Shown: positions 19,427 through 31,933, counted from the stretch's first letter. The stretch: 64,000 bases of DNA from Setoptus koraiensis (GCA_048013815.1 CM106585.1:2108001-2172000); one strand, 5' to 3'. Numbers and translations are program-made. Notes: a model not told the origin generated them from the sequence alone.

Positions 19427-22400
19427 TTAGTACATTTTGTGACCATTTGTAAGTGTCATATCACTATAGTTATCAAAGTCACTGCTATTACTTAGTCCAT
19501 TATTACTAGATTGGAGATTTGCGCTGCTAGTTCCATTGTTAATGGAGAGATAGCAAGGTGGTTGTTGCTGTTGTTGTTGTTGTTGTTGTTGTTGTTGCTG
19601 CTGCTGCAATCTGAGGGTACGGGCGGGCGGTGGTGGTTGTTGCTGCATCTGCTGCTGCATGTGCTGCTTCAAATTGAGCTGCTGTTGATTGAGACGGGAT
19701 TCTCGAGGTTTGGGTACAATTAGATGAGGCCTCGATCCTTGAGGAACTGGGTTATCTAGTGATACGGTTCTGAAATGAGCTCCCGGCGATGGTTGCATAT
19801 TCGCTGACTTTCCTACAAGAACTCTGTTAGATCCGCCGAACGTCGTCGCCGTCGACGCGGTACTTATGCCGCTAACCGCAGATTGTTGACTTATAGCTGA
19901 CTGTAGAATCATAGGGTGCTGCGATCCAGACAGCTGATGATGATTACCAGTTGAAGAGCTTAAAGTCGATGCCATAAGATTTGTACTAAAATTGGATGCA
20001 TGGTTGACGTGTCCACCGTACATGAGATGGCTTGCACTTAATGTTGGTCCGTGGTCGCTACCATTGCATGCTGTGTTTGATTGAAGATCAGAATTCGACA
20101 TCGAAGATGCCTGAAGTTGACGCTGTTGGTCCATGTCGTGTTGATGACGCTGGAAATGATCGGGGTACTGTTGCTGTTGCATCTGATTGTTGAAAGAATT
20201 TTGTTGATGTTGTTGCTGCTGCTGCTGAGAAAGTAAACCAGATGTTGCAGCGGATAGTTGGGTGGGTGTTAGGCTGCTGTTCGATTGTAACATTTGTTTT
20301 AGATGTAACACTGAACTTTCACCACTTGGTGTATGTCTATGATGATAATAATGATGACTTCTTCCCATTGACCCGTTATGGGGATTTGTGTCAAGATTGC
20401 CAATGCTACCAGAATTACTTCGATGTCCAGTTGTGCCGGTATTGTAGAGGTAGCTAGGTTTTTTCTTTTCTCTTGAATTTATTTTCAAGAAACTGAAAGT
20501 TATGATAATCAGTATGATGATAAAGAAAGTGATAACCACTACGATACCTATAGACATTGGATCATTGGGAGGTATCGACGATTGAGGTTGATCAAGACTA
20601 TTCGTTGATATCACCAAATTGAGCGAAAGTGGTGGTTGATTGACACCATCGGATACTGATATCAACAGGTCGTAAGGAGAAACTTTCAACTTAGCGAATG
20701 GCTCCAACACGTAAATCTTGCCACTTTCCTTTTCTATCATAAAATGTCCATTGCATGAATAGCATGCAGTCATCGTGTATTCAAGAGACGAATTCAAATC
20801 TTGATCATAAACTATTCTGGATACGTCATAAATCATTGATCCAGAAGCCACACTGTCATTAAGAGCTAGATACATAACATTTTTGTATTCAGGCAGCAAC
20901 TGAGGCGGACAATCGTTGACATCCAATACAGATATCTCTACCACTATGAGATGGTTGCTGACTCTATTTTGGATTATTGTCACAATTTCCAGATTGTATT
21001 TATCCTGCTTTTCTCTATCAAGAAAACCATTCTCGGAGAGAGTCAGTTTACCTGTGTTGCTGTCAATAGTGAAAGGTCGATCAGTTTCGTTAACAAGAAG
21101 AAAGTTGCAACCTTCGGGACCTGATAGACTTAGGGATGAGTACTGGGAACTCGATCTCACTAGAGATGAAGGAGAATCCATCCTACCATGATGAGAAAGA
21201 CGCATAACCGGTGGCAACTCTGTTGGCCAGTAGGGTGAATCTGATTGAAAAGCTTGCTGATGCTCCATGCTAGAACCGAAGTCGCAATCTAGTTTAGTCA
21301 CTAAGAATCCGGGAGCTTCGTTTTCCTTGATTTCAAACCTTAATGGAGGATTCAATCCATTATGATCATTCAATCTATTTATAATGATGAATTGTATGTT
21401 AATATGCGTAGACAATTGTCCCCCATCTATCGCAGAAATACGAACTTTCTTAGTCATTTGGCTGTCGAAATATCTTTTAGCTCGAACTTGTCCAGTGGCC
21501 GAGTCTAATTGCAACAAATTAGTAATGTCTGAATATTCTGAATCCATTCTGTATGTAATAGTACTGTTAAACCCATAATCTGGATCAATGGCCTTAATAG
21601 TGCCTAATAATTGATTGGGTTCCAAAGAACCGATATGTACAATTGAGCTTGATGATACGAATTTTGGTGGATTATCATTAATATCATCTATCAAAATGTT
21701 AACATGTATTGTGTCGGTATTTCCAGCTCCATCTCGAGCTTCTAGAGATATCAAAACGCTGGTGGTATTTTCTCTATCTATCGATACTGCAGTTCTTAAT
21801 ATCCCTGTGTCGCTATCAATTTTGATTGGACAATCGAGACCTTTGCCTGGGTTGGGATCGTTCTGGGATTGATCCTGCTGCTGAAACGAATTTTCTAATT
21901 GGTGCTGACCGAAGGTTTCCTCTACGCATGAGGACACCTTGTATGTCAAAATATCGTGTTCGTCGCAATCCACAGCAGATACCGTTAGAATTTTACTGTT
22001 GATGGGTAAGTTCTCTGGGATGTTTATCGTTAGTGCTTGAGGTGACTTGAATTTGGGTGAACACTCGTTAACTTTCACAACCAAATATGCAGTTGAAGAT
22101 CGCGGCGGATTTCCGTGATCTCTTGCAACAATAGTGAGATTGTATTTGGACTGCTTGTGACGATCTAATTGACCATTGACTTGGATCATGTGTGAAAACT
22201 TAGTGCTAACCAGTTTGAAATGTCCATGCTCATTACCCTTCTCAATTGATATACTTGTTTCACCATTTTGGCCTTGATCGTCATCTATAACTGTCACTGC
22301 AGCAACTAGACTTCCATTTTGTGCTCGTTTCTCGTCGACTATTGCGAAGCCACTTTTGGAGAATGATTTAAATTCTATTCTAGGATCATGATGATTGTTG

Positions 22401-23821
22401 TCATTTGTGAAATGTACAGTTACATATGCCCTTCCAGATTGTTGTGGCGAACCATTGTCGCGAGCGGCTATAGTGAGAACACAAACGTTACTAGTTATTG
22501 CAGATGCCTGGGAGGATGGCTGCTGATAATTGTTGCTCGCTGATATTTGCTCATAGGCGGCACCGGATGTGAGATGTGATAATGGATCGGCCATTATTTT
22601 ATTATCTGATGTTGTGTATATAGATGATATAGATCTAACTTGGGGCGACTGACAATGCAAGGGGCCGTCAACATTTTTCGTAATGATGCCGGTATCTGGG
22701 TCTATTTTGAAGAGTTGAGTCGGTTGATCTATATAATAATTAACACGGGAATTGTCAGTGTATGGGGCGTCTGCATCATTTGCTTGAACTTGTATGATTG
22801 TGTCGCCTTTTGATAGATTTTCATTAACTCTAACACTGTAATGATTTTGTTCGAATTGAGGGGCCTGATCGTTGACATCCAAAACATCGATGGTGATGGT
22901 TTGATAGGCTCTCTGGTTTCCGTCATCATAGGCGGATATGTTGAGCACGTAACGACTCTGCATTTCGCGATCTAACGGTTCAACAACTTCCAATTGAAGT
23001 AAAAAGTTGCTAGATGAATTGTCATAACTCAATTTAAATGGACCACCATTACCGGCTGAAGTACGCTGTTGTTGCATAGATGTTGGCCTCGAATTCAAGC
23101 GGGCATTCGCTAGCTGTTGTTTAACTGTAAGTTGCTGTTTTGTTGTCGCTTGATCATTGTTGGCATTGTTGTTGTTGAGAGTAGATAAAATCTCATAATT
23201 TAATGTTCCCTCATCTAGATCTTGTGCCGAATCTAGCATCAGCCTGGTGCCTATAGGAGCGGCTTCGCTAATATTAAATTCATGATGTGATTCGGACCAT
23301 TGTGGTTTGTTGTCATTAACATCTAGAACTCTTATCTGAACGTTGATGGGTGCCGATGACAATGATGACAACACAATTAAATTGTATGTATCATTGACTT
23401 CTCTATCTAGTTTGGCGTGCGTGGTGAATATAAAACCCGATGTGGGATCAATGTAGAATTGTGGTATTTGTTCGAAGAATCGAAAGGTCACTTTAGGGGA
23501 GGTGTTTTGTTGGAGTAGATTGTTGGCTAGATTGGCCCCCTGAGAATTTATTGACGGTTGCAGAGCGGCCGATGTTGGATTGTTCAGTGGCGATTGTTTG
23601 ATTCGGCCAACAATAGTTTCAAATTCACTATTTTCTGGCACAGAGAATACATAATTGGTTGCAGTATTGTTGTTATTAGCACCATGTTGTTGCAGCGCTG
23701 GCTTGTTGTTGTCGGATGTTGTTTGGGGCGAGCTAATTGCACAGCTAGCGATAACAACAAGCGAGCCTATGAGGCATAACAACAAGTGCGAATTTGTGGC
23801 AGGATGATAATATGTGAACAT
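19427..23821 (-). CDS. Protocadherin (delta-like), single large exon
   Basis: 1464 aa in one exon. Signal peptide at residues 1-30 (HLLLCLIGSLVVIASCA). About eight cadherin repeats follow, their calcium-binding ends visible as DVNDNKPQ (about 168), DVNDQAPQ (about 316), a degenerate TNDNNHHDP (about 475), VNECSPK (about 585), DINDNPPK (about 714), LNDHN (about 820) and DVNDCPPQ (about 968), plus a membrane-proximal repeat. One transmembrane helix lies near 1090-1112 (IGIVVVITFFIIILIIITF). The cytoplasmic tail of about 350 residues is low-complexity, with long Gln runs (a 15-residue poly-Q near 1410) and no catenin-binding motif that I can see. A one-exon ectodomain is typical of protocadherins, which mediate homophilic adhesion, often in neurons. 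The start ATG directly precedes the signal peptide. Confidence 0.92.
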   Translation of the reverse strand: MFTYYHPATNSHLLLCLIGSLVVIASCAISSPQTTSDNNKPALQQHGANNNNTATNYVFSVPENSEFETIVGRIKQSPLNNPTSAALQPSINSQGANLANNLLQQNTSPKVTFRFFEQIPQFYIDPTSGFIFTTHAKLDREVNDTYNLIVLSSLSSAPINVQIRVLDVNDNKPQWSESHHEFNISEAAPIGTRLMLDSAQDLDEGTLNYEILSTLNNNNANNDQATTKQQLTVKQQLANARLNSRPTSMQQQRTSAGNGGPFKLSYDNSSSNFLLQLEVVEPLDREMQSRYVLNISAYDDGNQRAYQTITIDVLDVNDQAPQFEQNHYSVRVNENLSKGDTIIQVQANDADAPYTDNSRVNYYIDQPTQLFKIDPDTGIITKNVDGPLHCQSPQVRSISSIYTTSDNKIMADPLSHLTSGAAYEQISASNNYQQPSSQASAITSNVCVLTIAARDNGSPQQSGRAYVTVHFTNDNNHHDPRIEFKSFSKSGFAIVDEKRAQNGSLVAAVTVIDDDQGQNGETSISIEKGNEHGHFKLVSTKFSHMIQVNGQLDRHKQSKYNLTIVARDHGNPPRSSTAYLVVKVNECSPKFKSPQALTINIPENLPINSKILTVSAVDCDEHDILTYKVSSCVEETFGQHQLENSFQQQDQSQNDPNPGKGLDCPIKIDSDTGILRTAVSIDRENTTSVLISLEARDGAGNTDTIHVNILIDDINDNPPKFVSSSSIVHIGSLEPNQLLGTIKAIDPDYGFNSTITYRMDSEYSDITNLLQLDSATGQVRAKRYFDSQMTKKVRISAIDGGQLSTHINIQFIIINRLNDHNGLNPPLRFEIKENEAPGFLVTKLDCDFGSSMEHQQAFQSDSPYWPTELPPVMRLSHHGRMDSPSSLVRSSSQYSSLSLSGPEGCNFLLVNETDRPFTIDSNTGKLTLSENGFLDREKQDKYNLEIVTIIQNRVSNHLIVVEISVLDVNDCPPQLLPEYKNVMYLALNDSVASGSMIYDVSRIVYDQDLNSSLEYTMTACYSCNGHFMIEKESGKIYVLEPFAKLKVSPYDLLISVSDGVNQPPLSLNLVISTNSLDQPQSSIPPNDPMSIGIVVVITFFIIILIIITFSFLKINSREKKKPSYLYNTGTTGHRSNSGSIGNLDTNPHNGSMGRSHHYYHHRHTPSGESSVLHLKQMLQSNSSLTPTQLSAATSGLLSQQQQQQHQQNSFNNQMQQQQYPDHFQRHQHDMDQQRQLQASSMSNSDLQSNTACNGSDHGPTLSASHLMYGGHVNHASNFSTNLMASTLSSSTGNHHQLSGSQHPMILQSAISQQSAVSGISTASTATTFGGSNRVLVGKSANMQPSPGAHFRTVSLDNPVPQGSRPHLIVPKPRESRLNQQQLNLKQHMQQQMQQQPPPPARTLRLQQQQQQQQQQQQQQQPPCYLSINNGTSSANLQSSNNGLSNSSDFDNYSDMTLTNGHKMY
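19563..19610 (-). repeat. Coding poly-Q microsatellite in the protocadherin tail
   Basis: A CAA/CAG run on the minus strand encoding an uninterrupted Gln stretch. It is likely length-variable. Confidence 0.85.
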
Positions 23822-24850
23822 TTTGTGATTTGTGGTTGTTGTTGTTGTTGCTATGTTGTGGTATTGATTTCAAATTCAATATTACATGTACGATGATGGC
23901 TAAACTAGTGCTGCGGTTGTTGTTGTTGTTGCTGCGATGAGCAGTTGCTGTTGTGCTTCAATTGTTGTTTCCACACTAATAATCATGATTAATTAATCTT
24001 GTTATGTGAATGTAATGTAAATGGCGATAATATTTAATATCAACAGGACGATATTGATATTAAATATAAAAGGAGAAAATAACAATTCTCTACGGCTGGC
24101 CCAACGATGAATGTCCAGAGAATGCGCGTCGAACTGTTGCTCGCGTCGCGGTAGAATTTTTTGCTCCCTCTCTGTACCACTGCTACTTGTGCTGCCGCTG
24201 CTGCTGATGCTGTGTGTGTGTGTGTGTGTGTCTGAAGCCTGCACAAACGCGCACAGATTAGAATTAAACGGCACAGGATTGTTGTTGTTCGATGAGCGAT
24301 TCAAGATGAAGAAGCAGAGCGAGACCAATGAGCATCCCTCTGGCTGCTAGAGTCTACTGCTAGAGCAACACCAACAATGCTGCTGCTGCTGCCGCGATGC
24401 GATGCGTCGTCGTTCTATTCAGTGCCCTTCGCACTGCTTGCTGCCATTGCCAGCGCCACAGCACTATATTGTGTGTGCGTTCGACGATTTATAGCTTCAT
24501 CAGCTCATCATCGCGCATGCTATCGAATCGTTTTTGTTTGCCCGTTTGTCCGTGCGAGCGTGCACTTTACTCCGCTGCCATCCCCACACTGTATGCCGGC
24601 CGATAGTAGTGGCATCTCTGCAAGCCAGCACCACTAACGCAGCGTTAGCGAGTGCTGGCAGCGCGCACAAGCACAGGCATTCAACAGGCTTCTTCTTCTT
24701 CTTATCTCGTGTGTCTGTGCCTTTGTGCGTTCCTCCCCCCGCTCTCGAGTGCGGCCCCCGGGAGCGCACACCAGCGCTCTTATCGAGCGTATTATTGGTC
24801 ATCCTCATTCTTTGTTCACACACACACACACACACACACGCACTGGCACT

Positions 24851-24906
24851 GCGAGCGAACTGTGAGCGAACTGCGAGCGAACCGCGAGCGAACTGCGAGC
24901 GAACTG
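24851..24906. repeat. 12-bp tandem array (GCGAGCGAACTG)
   Basis: Four to five copies of GCGAGCGAACTG with single-base variants. Local array, not seen elsewhere in the window. Confidence 0.85.
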
Positions 24907-26137
24907 TAAGCTCCTCCGAGAGAAGCGCCATGAGACACACACACACACGGTTCGGTACAGAGTAGCGGAGAGCGCAGAATCGCAGAGCGGACAGCCAGCG
25001 AGTGAGTGAGAGAGAGAGAGAGAGAGCGAGGCAAAAATAGAATAGCCATAAGCACGCACTTCAGCGACCGAGGCTCAGTTTGCATATGCGCTCGTTGTGC
25101 CGGTTTTGCTTCATTTGCTCACGCTGGCGCTACTAGCAAATAAAATAGATTGCTGCAATACCTCAATCGATGGCCATTCGCAGAGGGCATCACCAATTAG
25201 ATGCCCCCACCAACACTAAGGTACCGATACACTGTGGCACCACTCGTGCAAGTATCGTACGAGTGCCAACGCTGACCCGTAGCCAGTCGCTGGCTGCCAG
25301 TGTGAGCGATAGAGAGCGCGATAAAAGAATAATATTGAAGTGTGATGTGAATTTTGATGATGATTATTCTCTGCTCCGTCCAATGGTGCAGCGGCGCACA
25401 CACACACTGCAGTCCAGTGACTGGACAGTGCAACTGGTCGTCATTTGGTGCGTCGCATCAGTGGTGCGTTGGGCAGCCTACGTGCATCATTAATGCACAA
25501 GCGCAAAGAACGAGCAGCAGCAGCAGCACCACAGTGCACCATATCAGCCTGAATCAAACCATAGCAGCAGCAGCAGCAGCATTGGCGTGGTGTGTGCAGC
25601 ATTGAGCGAACAGAAGCACCAGCAACAGCAACAACAACAACAGCGGCACCGGCAACAGCAACGACACACGCAGCATATGCTGCCCAAAATGGCAAAATGG
25701 GAGAACGTATAGAATAGATTAGGAAGAAACAAAATGCCTATTCCACACTGCTGACCATTGGCGGCCATTAATAGAAGAGGCTTCGCTATTTTGGCCATGG
25801 TCGTCGTCGTCGTCGTCGTCATCATTTAAAAGCGCAAATTTTATTTTCAACCTGACGATCATTGCACACACGGCGCGATACGGAGTGATACTGTTATATC
25901 GTGGTGGCGGTGGTCGGGGCAGCAGTCGTAGGCCGGCGCAAAGAACGCCACACAGTCGCATAGCGAACACAACACGACTACTCGGTTTGGCATTGCAAAC
26001 TTGTTATAACTTGCCCCAAAGTGCCGCTGTTGCACTATTTGCCTAGTGGACACACGCGACACACACACACACACACACACAGTTGCCCAAATCGATGATG
26101 CTATTTAAATTTGATTAATACTGTCCCCTGACATTGA

Positions 26138-26167
26138 CTACGATCGTCGTAGCTACGATCGTCGTAG
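26138..26167. repeat. Perfect 15-bp direct duplication
   Basis: CTACGATCGTCGTAG occurs twice, back to back and identical. The unit is nearly self-complementary, so a short hairpin or a paired protein-binding site is possible. Confidence 0.85.
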
Positions 26168-26704
26168 CGGGCCCACGGCCGCTGATAGACTGCTGCTAAC
26201 AAGCTCTGTTGTAAGCAGCAACAGTTTGTTTGGATTGTCACTTATGCCACAGCGACATGAATAGAAGGGGGGACACTCAATGGTGCGTAGCCACTCTGCG
26301 CCATCGTCGCATTACACTGGCAGTGTTATGCTGGCACAGTGACTGCGCTGCGCCAGTGACAGTGCAATGGTAGTAAAGACTAGTTGTGCGTGTTAATCGC
26401 ATCAATTAATGAACAACAACAACAACAACAACAACAATAACGACATCAACAAGACGCTAATGGTGTAAATGGCCGCTCGGCATTTTGTGTGCAACAGCGA
26501 CCAGCCAGCGTATACAAACACACACACACACACACACTGGCTCGCTCACGGCTGGCTGGCCATAAATAGATGGAGATGAATTTGAGCAATCTGTAACAAG
26601 AGATTGTTATTAATTGTTTGTAGTTTTATCTGTTGCTTGCTGCACGCTGTTTGCTTTCGTTGTTGCTGCTCACCACACACTTGTGCTGCCGGCATAATGT
26701 TGCC

Positions 26705-26739
<35 letters not shown>

Positions 26740-29157
26740 TTGTGTGTGTAAGCAAACCAGCGCATGCCCACTGGTGGCGACGGTGAGCAAATTAACAAGT
26801 GAGCCAGTCGCAACTTGTTGCTCTGCTCGCGCACTGACCGCACAAAGGTGAGCGGCTGCACGAGCGTGCACTCCGCATACACAAGACACTGTATCTTGTG
26901 TGCACCAGGTAGAGAGCCAGCACAAAGCTTATCTAATATCACCGCTTCTGACCTGTGTACGTGCTTACGCTGTTGGCCTCTATGCGCCGCGCTATGATGA
27001 GCCGGTTTTGCTGGCGGCCACCGGCCCGAGCTCGACAGCATACAGCATCGGATATAGCATGCTGCTGTGTTGTGCACGGTGGTTTACCTGGCGCGGTGTG
27101 TTGGCTTATTATCAGGCGGGCGCATTGGCGCATTAGTTGGGTGGGTTGGTCATGAGCATGAGTTTTAATTATCGAATGCAAACACGACTGACCACACGAC
27201 TATTAGCGGTTTGTGTCTAGTCGTTTGATTGCACTTTGTTTATTATTACCATTATTATTAATGTTAAATACGTGCCCGCGCGCTCTGGCCTGCACACACG
27301 GCCGATGTAAGCAAGGTAAGCAAGGTAAATGGGCACTATCGGTATCGGTTTGGTTGGTTGTGTTCTTTTGTTCGATGTGCCCTGCTCTCGATGCGCTCAA
27401 CACGCTCAGCGCGTTCCGTGCCCTTGATGCGCGCCTCACACCGCATGCACACCAATATATACCCACTGTGGGCGCAATGTGGCCACGACAAACAATCACG
27501 ACTATTCAATCTATACAACGACAGGCAGCCAGTGTGATGGCGAGCAGCATTGTTGCATCACCACTGGTTCATATATTCATATTCCACACACACTTTCATC
27601 GCAAATCGCAAATCGCATATCGAGGTTGTTGCTGTTGCATCATGCTGCCGATTGGGCCGACCATCGTTAGCCACGCCAACGAAACCTGGCCGTGCCACTT
27701 ACTGCGTCACTTGGTGCTTGTTGGCCGCAGAGCGCGGTGTTGCGACTCAAACGAGCGGTTGGTGTCACGCGTGCGCAACATCTATCGCACCGGTCATCTC
27801 GTGGCGTGGTCAGCGTCGATCTCGTGGCGCGGTCACCGGTGAGCGGCGCTACTTGACACTTTGGCCAGCGTCGCAAAATTATACAAAATATAATATATTT
27901 ATGCAATGTTATTCGGCGGCCGGCCGATCTGGTTGCTGGCATCGCTCGCATAATGCGAGTCGCACTCAATCTTGTTTGGCGATCTTGTGGCTCTGTTGGT
28001 CGCATGCATTATTTGCTGCCTGGTTGTCGGGCCACCGCGAGATTCACCTGATGATACGCTCAGCACACCACATCCATGTGTATTTATGCGCTGCTGCGAG
28101 TCGATTTGCTACAGACTCGCGGCCCGTCCCTTGCTGACCATCAGTCGCGGCCCGTCGATTGCTGACCAGCCGCTGACCAGCCGCCGACCGGCCAGAGAGC
28201 GGCGCTAAATGGAACAAAACACGCAATCCAGATTGATGACACCACCACTATTGCGCTTGTCATCATGTGAATGGACAGGCCGCCACCACCGCCGCCGCTG
28301 CTGCTGTTGTGTTGATTTAATCTATAAATTATCGACGATGACATGTGAATAGTGGCGCACACAGAGACAGACAATTTTAGAAAAATAAACGCATTTGAAT
28401 ATTTCGACATGATGAATGCTGAGCGACCATCACGCGGCTCTCAACTCTCGTCGCTAATATCCCCGAAAATGCCTCTAATATCTCTAATATCGCACGCCAG
28501 TATCGCTCGCTAATGATATCCGAACGCGCTCTGTTGCCGTGTGTGTGTGTGTGTGTGTTGTGTGAACAGCGTGACCGCTATTAACGTCTAATTGAACTCA
28601 ACTTGAATGGCACTTCAATTAGACTGGCCTCTCAAGTTAGCCTCAGCACGAAAGTTAAATAATGCTGCTGCCACCAGCAGACAAGGCGCAGTGTTGGGTG
28701 TAGTGGTTGGCCGATGTTGCAATGTTGGCTGCCAACAACAATTCTCTTTCTTCGCTCTTGTGCCATTCCGATTCATTCAAGTGGCCGCCGTCGCATATTA
28801 TTATTATTATTTATCTGCTCGCCATTTAGCCGCGCGCTGTGTCCCGTCGCAGTCACCACGCCGCAGTCACCACGCCGCAGTGTGTCCAGCGCCAGTGTGT
28901 GTTGCAACTTTGGCCGTGGCCAACAGTGTGCGTTCACCTGGTGCGTTCGCCAGGTGAAGAGCCCACTGTGCAGCGTCGCTCACCGGGGACCACACACCAG
29001 TATGCGCCACTTGCCGGCCACTGGACATAGGTGGTCGTTGCGCGCACTGTGCTCAGGTAACTTATTGGCGATCGCAAGCATCATGCAAATCATTTAGGAT
29101 GGGCATCGCCGCAAGTGTGCTAGTGTCAATTCGTTTAACGGCTTGTCCCGTCCGCCG

Positions 29158-29248
29158 GCCGTGTCTCGTTGCGGGTCGTGTCTAGTTGCTGGCCGTGTCT
29201 AGTTGCGGGCCGTGTCTCGTTGCGGGCCGTGTCTCGTTAGCCGGCCGT
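29158..29248. repeat. 17-bp tandem array (GCCGTGTCTCGTTGCGG)
   Basis: Five copies with point variants (CTC/CTA, TGCGG/TGCTG); the last copy is degraded. Confidence 0.85.
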
Positions 29249-30136
29249 GGCCACAAACGACAGCGCGCTGACCACAGCGATCGAACTGGAAGGGCGTGAC
29301 ACCCGCCTGCCCAGCGCATGGATCGACGGTGCGTCCAACAATATTCATGCCACGAATTTCATGGGCCGCGCGGGTCGGGCAGCCAGTGGGCAAGCAGTCG
29401 GCAGCTCGCCGGTGGCGAGCGAACCTGCGAGCAATTGTCGATCATCATTTCGGCACTCATTTGCATATCGACGATTCGAATTGTAAATTGAATATCGAGC
29501 TGTGTTTAAATATCGCAATTGTGCTCAAATATCGCAATTGTGTGTGCGTGTATCTGCGGCTGACCGATCGATCATAATCGATCAAGTTGCATCACAGGTG
29601 CGCGCCACTCTGCTGACACTTGATGCAGCAAGTGCAAACAGATGCTGACTGTGACAGCCAACTGTTGATGCCTGGCCCAGTCACCGGGTGGCAAGGTGAG
29701 CGCCGCCAGTGCGCCAGGCCGCATCATGGGAACCGGCGCGATATAGAGATATTATCAGCGTTGGCATGAGCCATTGTTGTCAGTTCCGGATAGCTGCCGG
29801 CAGTTCCGGACAATGGCTCGCTGAGCCGTACGCTGCCACAGTGATCCAATGGGGTCCCCAACCCAATGGCGGCTCCTTGGTGCCCCGATTGTGCCCCGAT
29901 TGTGCGCTGACTATTGTGCACGAGCACAACTGCACCACTGACAACTGCAACTGTGCTCCAAGAGCGCCGGCCATAACAATTGAATCGAAGTGTGCACCTT
30001 CGAAATTCGAATTCGCCCAGCGGTGCCCATTGTTGGCCGCCAACAACAACATTAATGTTTACACGTGCATTGTTGGCCTGGTCTGACGTCGGTGGCGTTC
30101 GACGCCAGTGGCCGGCCAACGCTGGTCACCAGTGAG

Positions 30137-30179
30137 CACTGGTCACCGGTTGCTCGTGGCATGCAACCAGTGACCAGTG
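30137..30179. repeat. Inverted repeat, 17-bp arms, 9-base loop
   Basis: Left arm CACTGGTCACCGGTTGC (30137-30153) and right arm GCAACCAGTGACCAGTG (30163-30179) pair at 16 of 17 positions. Complementarity continues weakly outward (TGAGCACTGG against CCAGTGCTCA, offset by an extra repeat). It lies in a CCAGTGA-rich patch. It could fold as a hairpin in RNA or DNA. Confidence 0.75.
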
Positions 30180-30945
30180 ACCAGTGCTCACCGGCGCTGC
30201 GAGTCAAGTAACGGCGAGCGGCGATATATCAAAGCGCCCCATTATGTGCAACGTCCGACAGTGGGCCGCTGACAGTGGCCCACTGACAGTATGCCACGGA
30301 CAAAGAATGAATTGATTTGAGCGGCCAATTCGCGGCCCGATGCGCCCGTTCCGAGCAGAATGTGGCGCCCCTTGCAGTGGGCGCCAGTTGCCGATACGGC
30401 CGGCCCGTGGTGACGGGCATTGTCACGGGCCACATTGGCTGTCAGTGTGGCCAATGCGCCCGAAAGCGGACGGCACCACAAGCAAGTGGCCGGCCGGTGT
30501 GCGCGAGCGTGCGGCACAACTGGTCGCGCGCACCAATCACGCTCGCTCTCACAACAATCGGCGCCCCAAACACCCATGATGGCACACCAATTGTCACTTT
30601 TGTTTGCGTCAATTATTTGCCTTGACAGCCATATATAATATTTCGCACGAGCAGGCCCCATCGGCGATTGGGTAAGCTGAGCGCTAAGCGTTGAGCCATT
30701 GTTCGGGCCTTCCGCTCACAGGCGTGGGCCTTTTGGCGAGCAAATACGCTCGCACAATGCGCACAAAATGCCCGCTATCGGCTGCCGTCATAATCCGACG
30801 GCCGATAGCAGGCACCTAGCATCGTGCGGGTGAGCCACAATGGGCCTCAGGAATTCGCTCTCTCCGGCGCATGAGTCGCACCATGAGAATGTGGGGCCGG
30901 CCACGGAAGCCAATCCCCGAAGCTTTGCGCTGCATGCCTCTGCAG

Positions 30946-31006
30946 TGTGCCGGCTTTGTGCCAGCTTTGTGCCGGATCTGTGCCGGCCCTGCGCCGGCTT
31001 TGTGCG
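30946..31006. repeat. 12-bp degenerate array (TGTGCCGGCTTT)
   Basis: About five diverged copies of a TGTGCCGGCTTT-like unit. Confidence 0.7.
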
Positions 31007-31828
31007 TTTCCTTTGACGCACGCGAGGCACCAGTGACAACAGCGGCGGCCGGTTTGTTGGGCTGGTCAAGCCGGCGAGCAAACACGCTGTCAGACGGGCC
31101 AGACTGGCTGACGGTCGACCGGTCAGCTGTCGCTTGTCGTGGTGTGGGCGACAAGTTCCGGCCTGGCGCTGTCAGCGGCTCGCCGGTTGACCCCTCGCGA
31201 GTCGCGACACTGTTCGCGACACTGGCCGTGTGGCGTGCAAAGCGCGCAAACCGGCCGCTGCGGCCCAACGCGAACGGAGATAATAATAATCGGCGACATT
31301 CCTCGGCTGCTTTCGATTGTCCAGCGACCGGTTGACAGCCCGACCAGCCCAAACGGCCGAAATAATGGAAGCGGCCGGAGCGGCCGAAATGGCGTGGGCC
31401 TGACGGATAACAGACAGTTGTAATGATGATATTTTGGCACACACGCCAAACGCCAAACGCATTCATTTAATCTAATATTTGTCTAATATTTGTCCGGCGC
31501 GTCGTTGTGGTCAGCGCGGCGAGAGTCAGACTCTGACTGTAAGAGCGAGAGTGTGATGTTTGTGTTTGGTTGACGGCACAAGTCATTTAGCGGCTGGTCA
31601 TCGTGCGCGCGTCACTTGCTCAAGCCGAGCCAACGTGCGAGCGCTGCCATCGTGGCTTCATTTTAACAATCACCGATCGCACTGATGAGTGATTGAAGTG
31701 CCAAACTGCTGCAACAATCAACACCAATTGTTACCATGCCACGCCCATCGCATATTAGTTTTAGCGGGGGCCACCAACGATAACCGTTATCAGCAGCAAT
31801 CGTTTAGCCAACTGGCCGCACTGTGCGC

Positions 31829-31882
31829 ATCTGTTTGGATATTCGGATCTGTTTGGATAGTCGGATCTGTTTGGACGTTCGG
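31829..31882. repeat. 18-bp tandem array (ATCTGTTTGGATAGTCGG)
   Basis: Three copies, differing at a few positions (ATATTCGG, ATAGTCGG, ACGTTCGG ends). Confidence 0.85.
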
Positions 31883-31933
31883 ATATTCAGACATTCGACA
31901 GTCGCGCATACCGGTGGCCGGCCGTCAGCTGAT

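Larger units (their letters stand above)
23822..26900. other. Protocadherin 5' flank, microsatellite-dense
   Basis: No credible gene; many overlapping frames on both strands are translated repeats (Cys-, Val-, His- or Arg-only runs). It holds GTT/CAA runs, GT/CA runs (24214-24231, 24820-24840, 26060-26081, 26519-26537), CAG/CAA-type arrays (25530-25650), CGT arrays (25799-25820, 26706-26742) and an AAC run (26409-26437). It presumably includes the promoter and 5' UTR of the protocadherin gene, but no core element stands out. Confidence 0.55.

Noticed and set aside
27213-27842. 209-codon frame and several overlapping ones at 26.6-28.2 kb
   Set aside because: Overlapping open frames on both strands, Cys/His/Arg-rich composition and no family resemblance: chance frames in stop-poor DNA.
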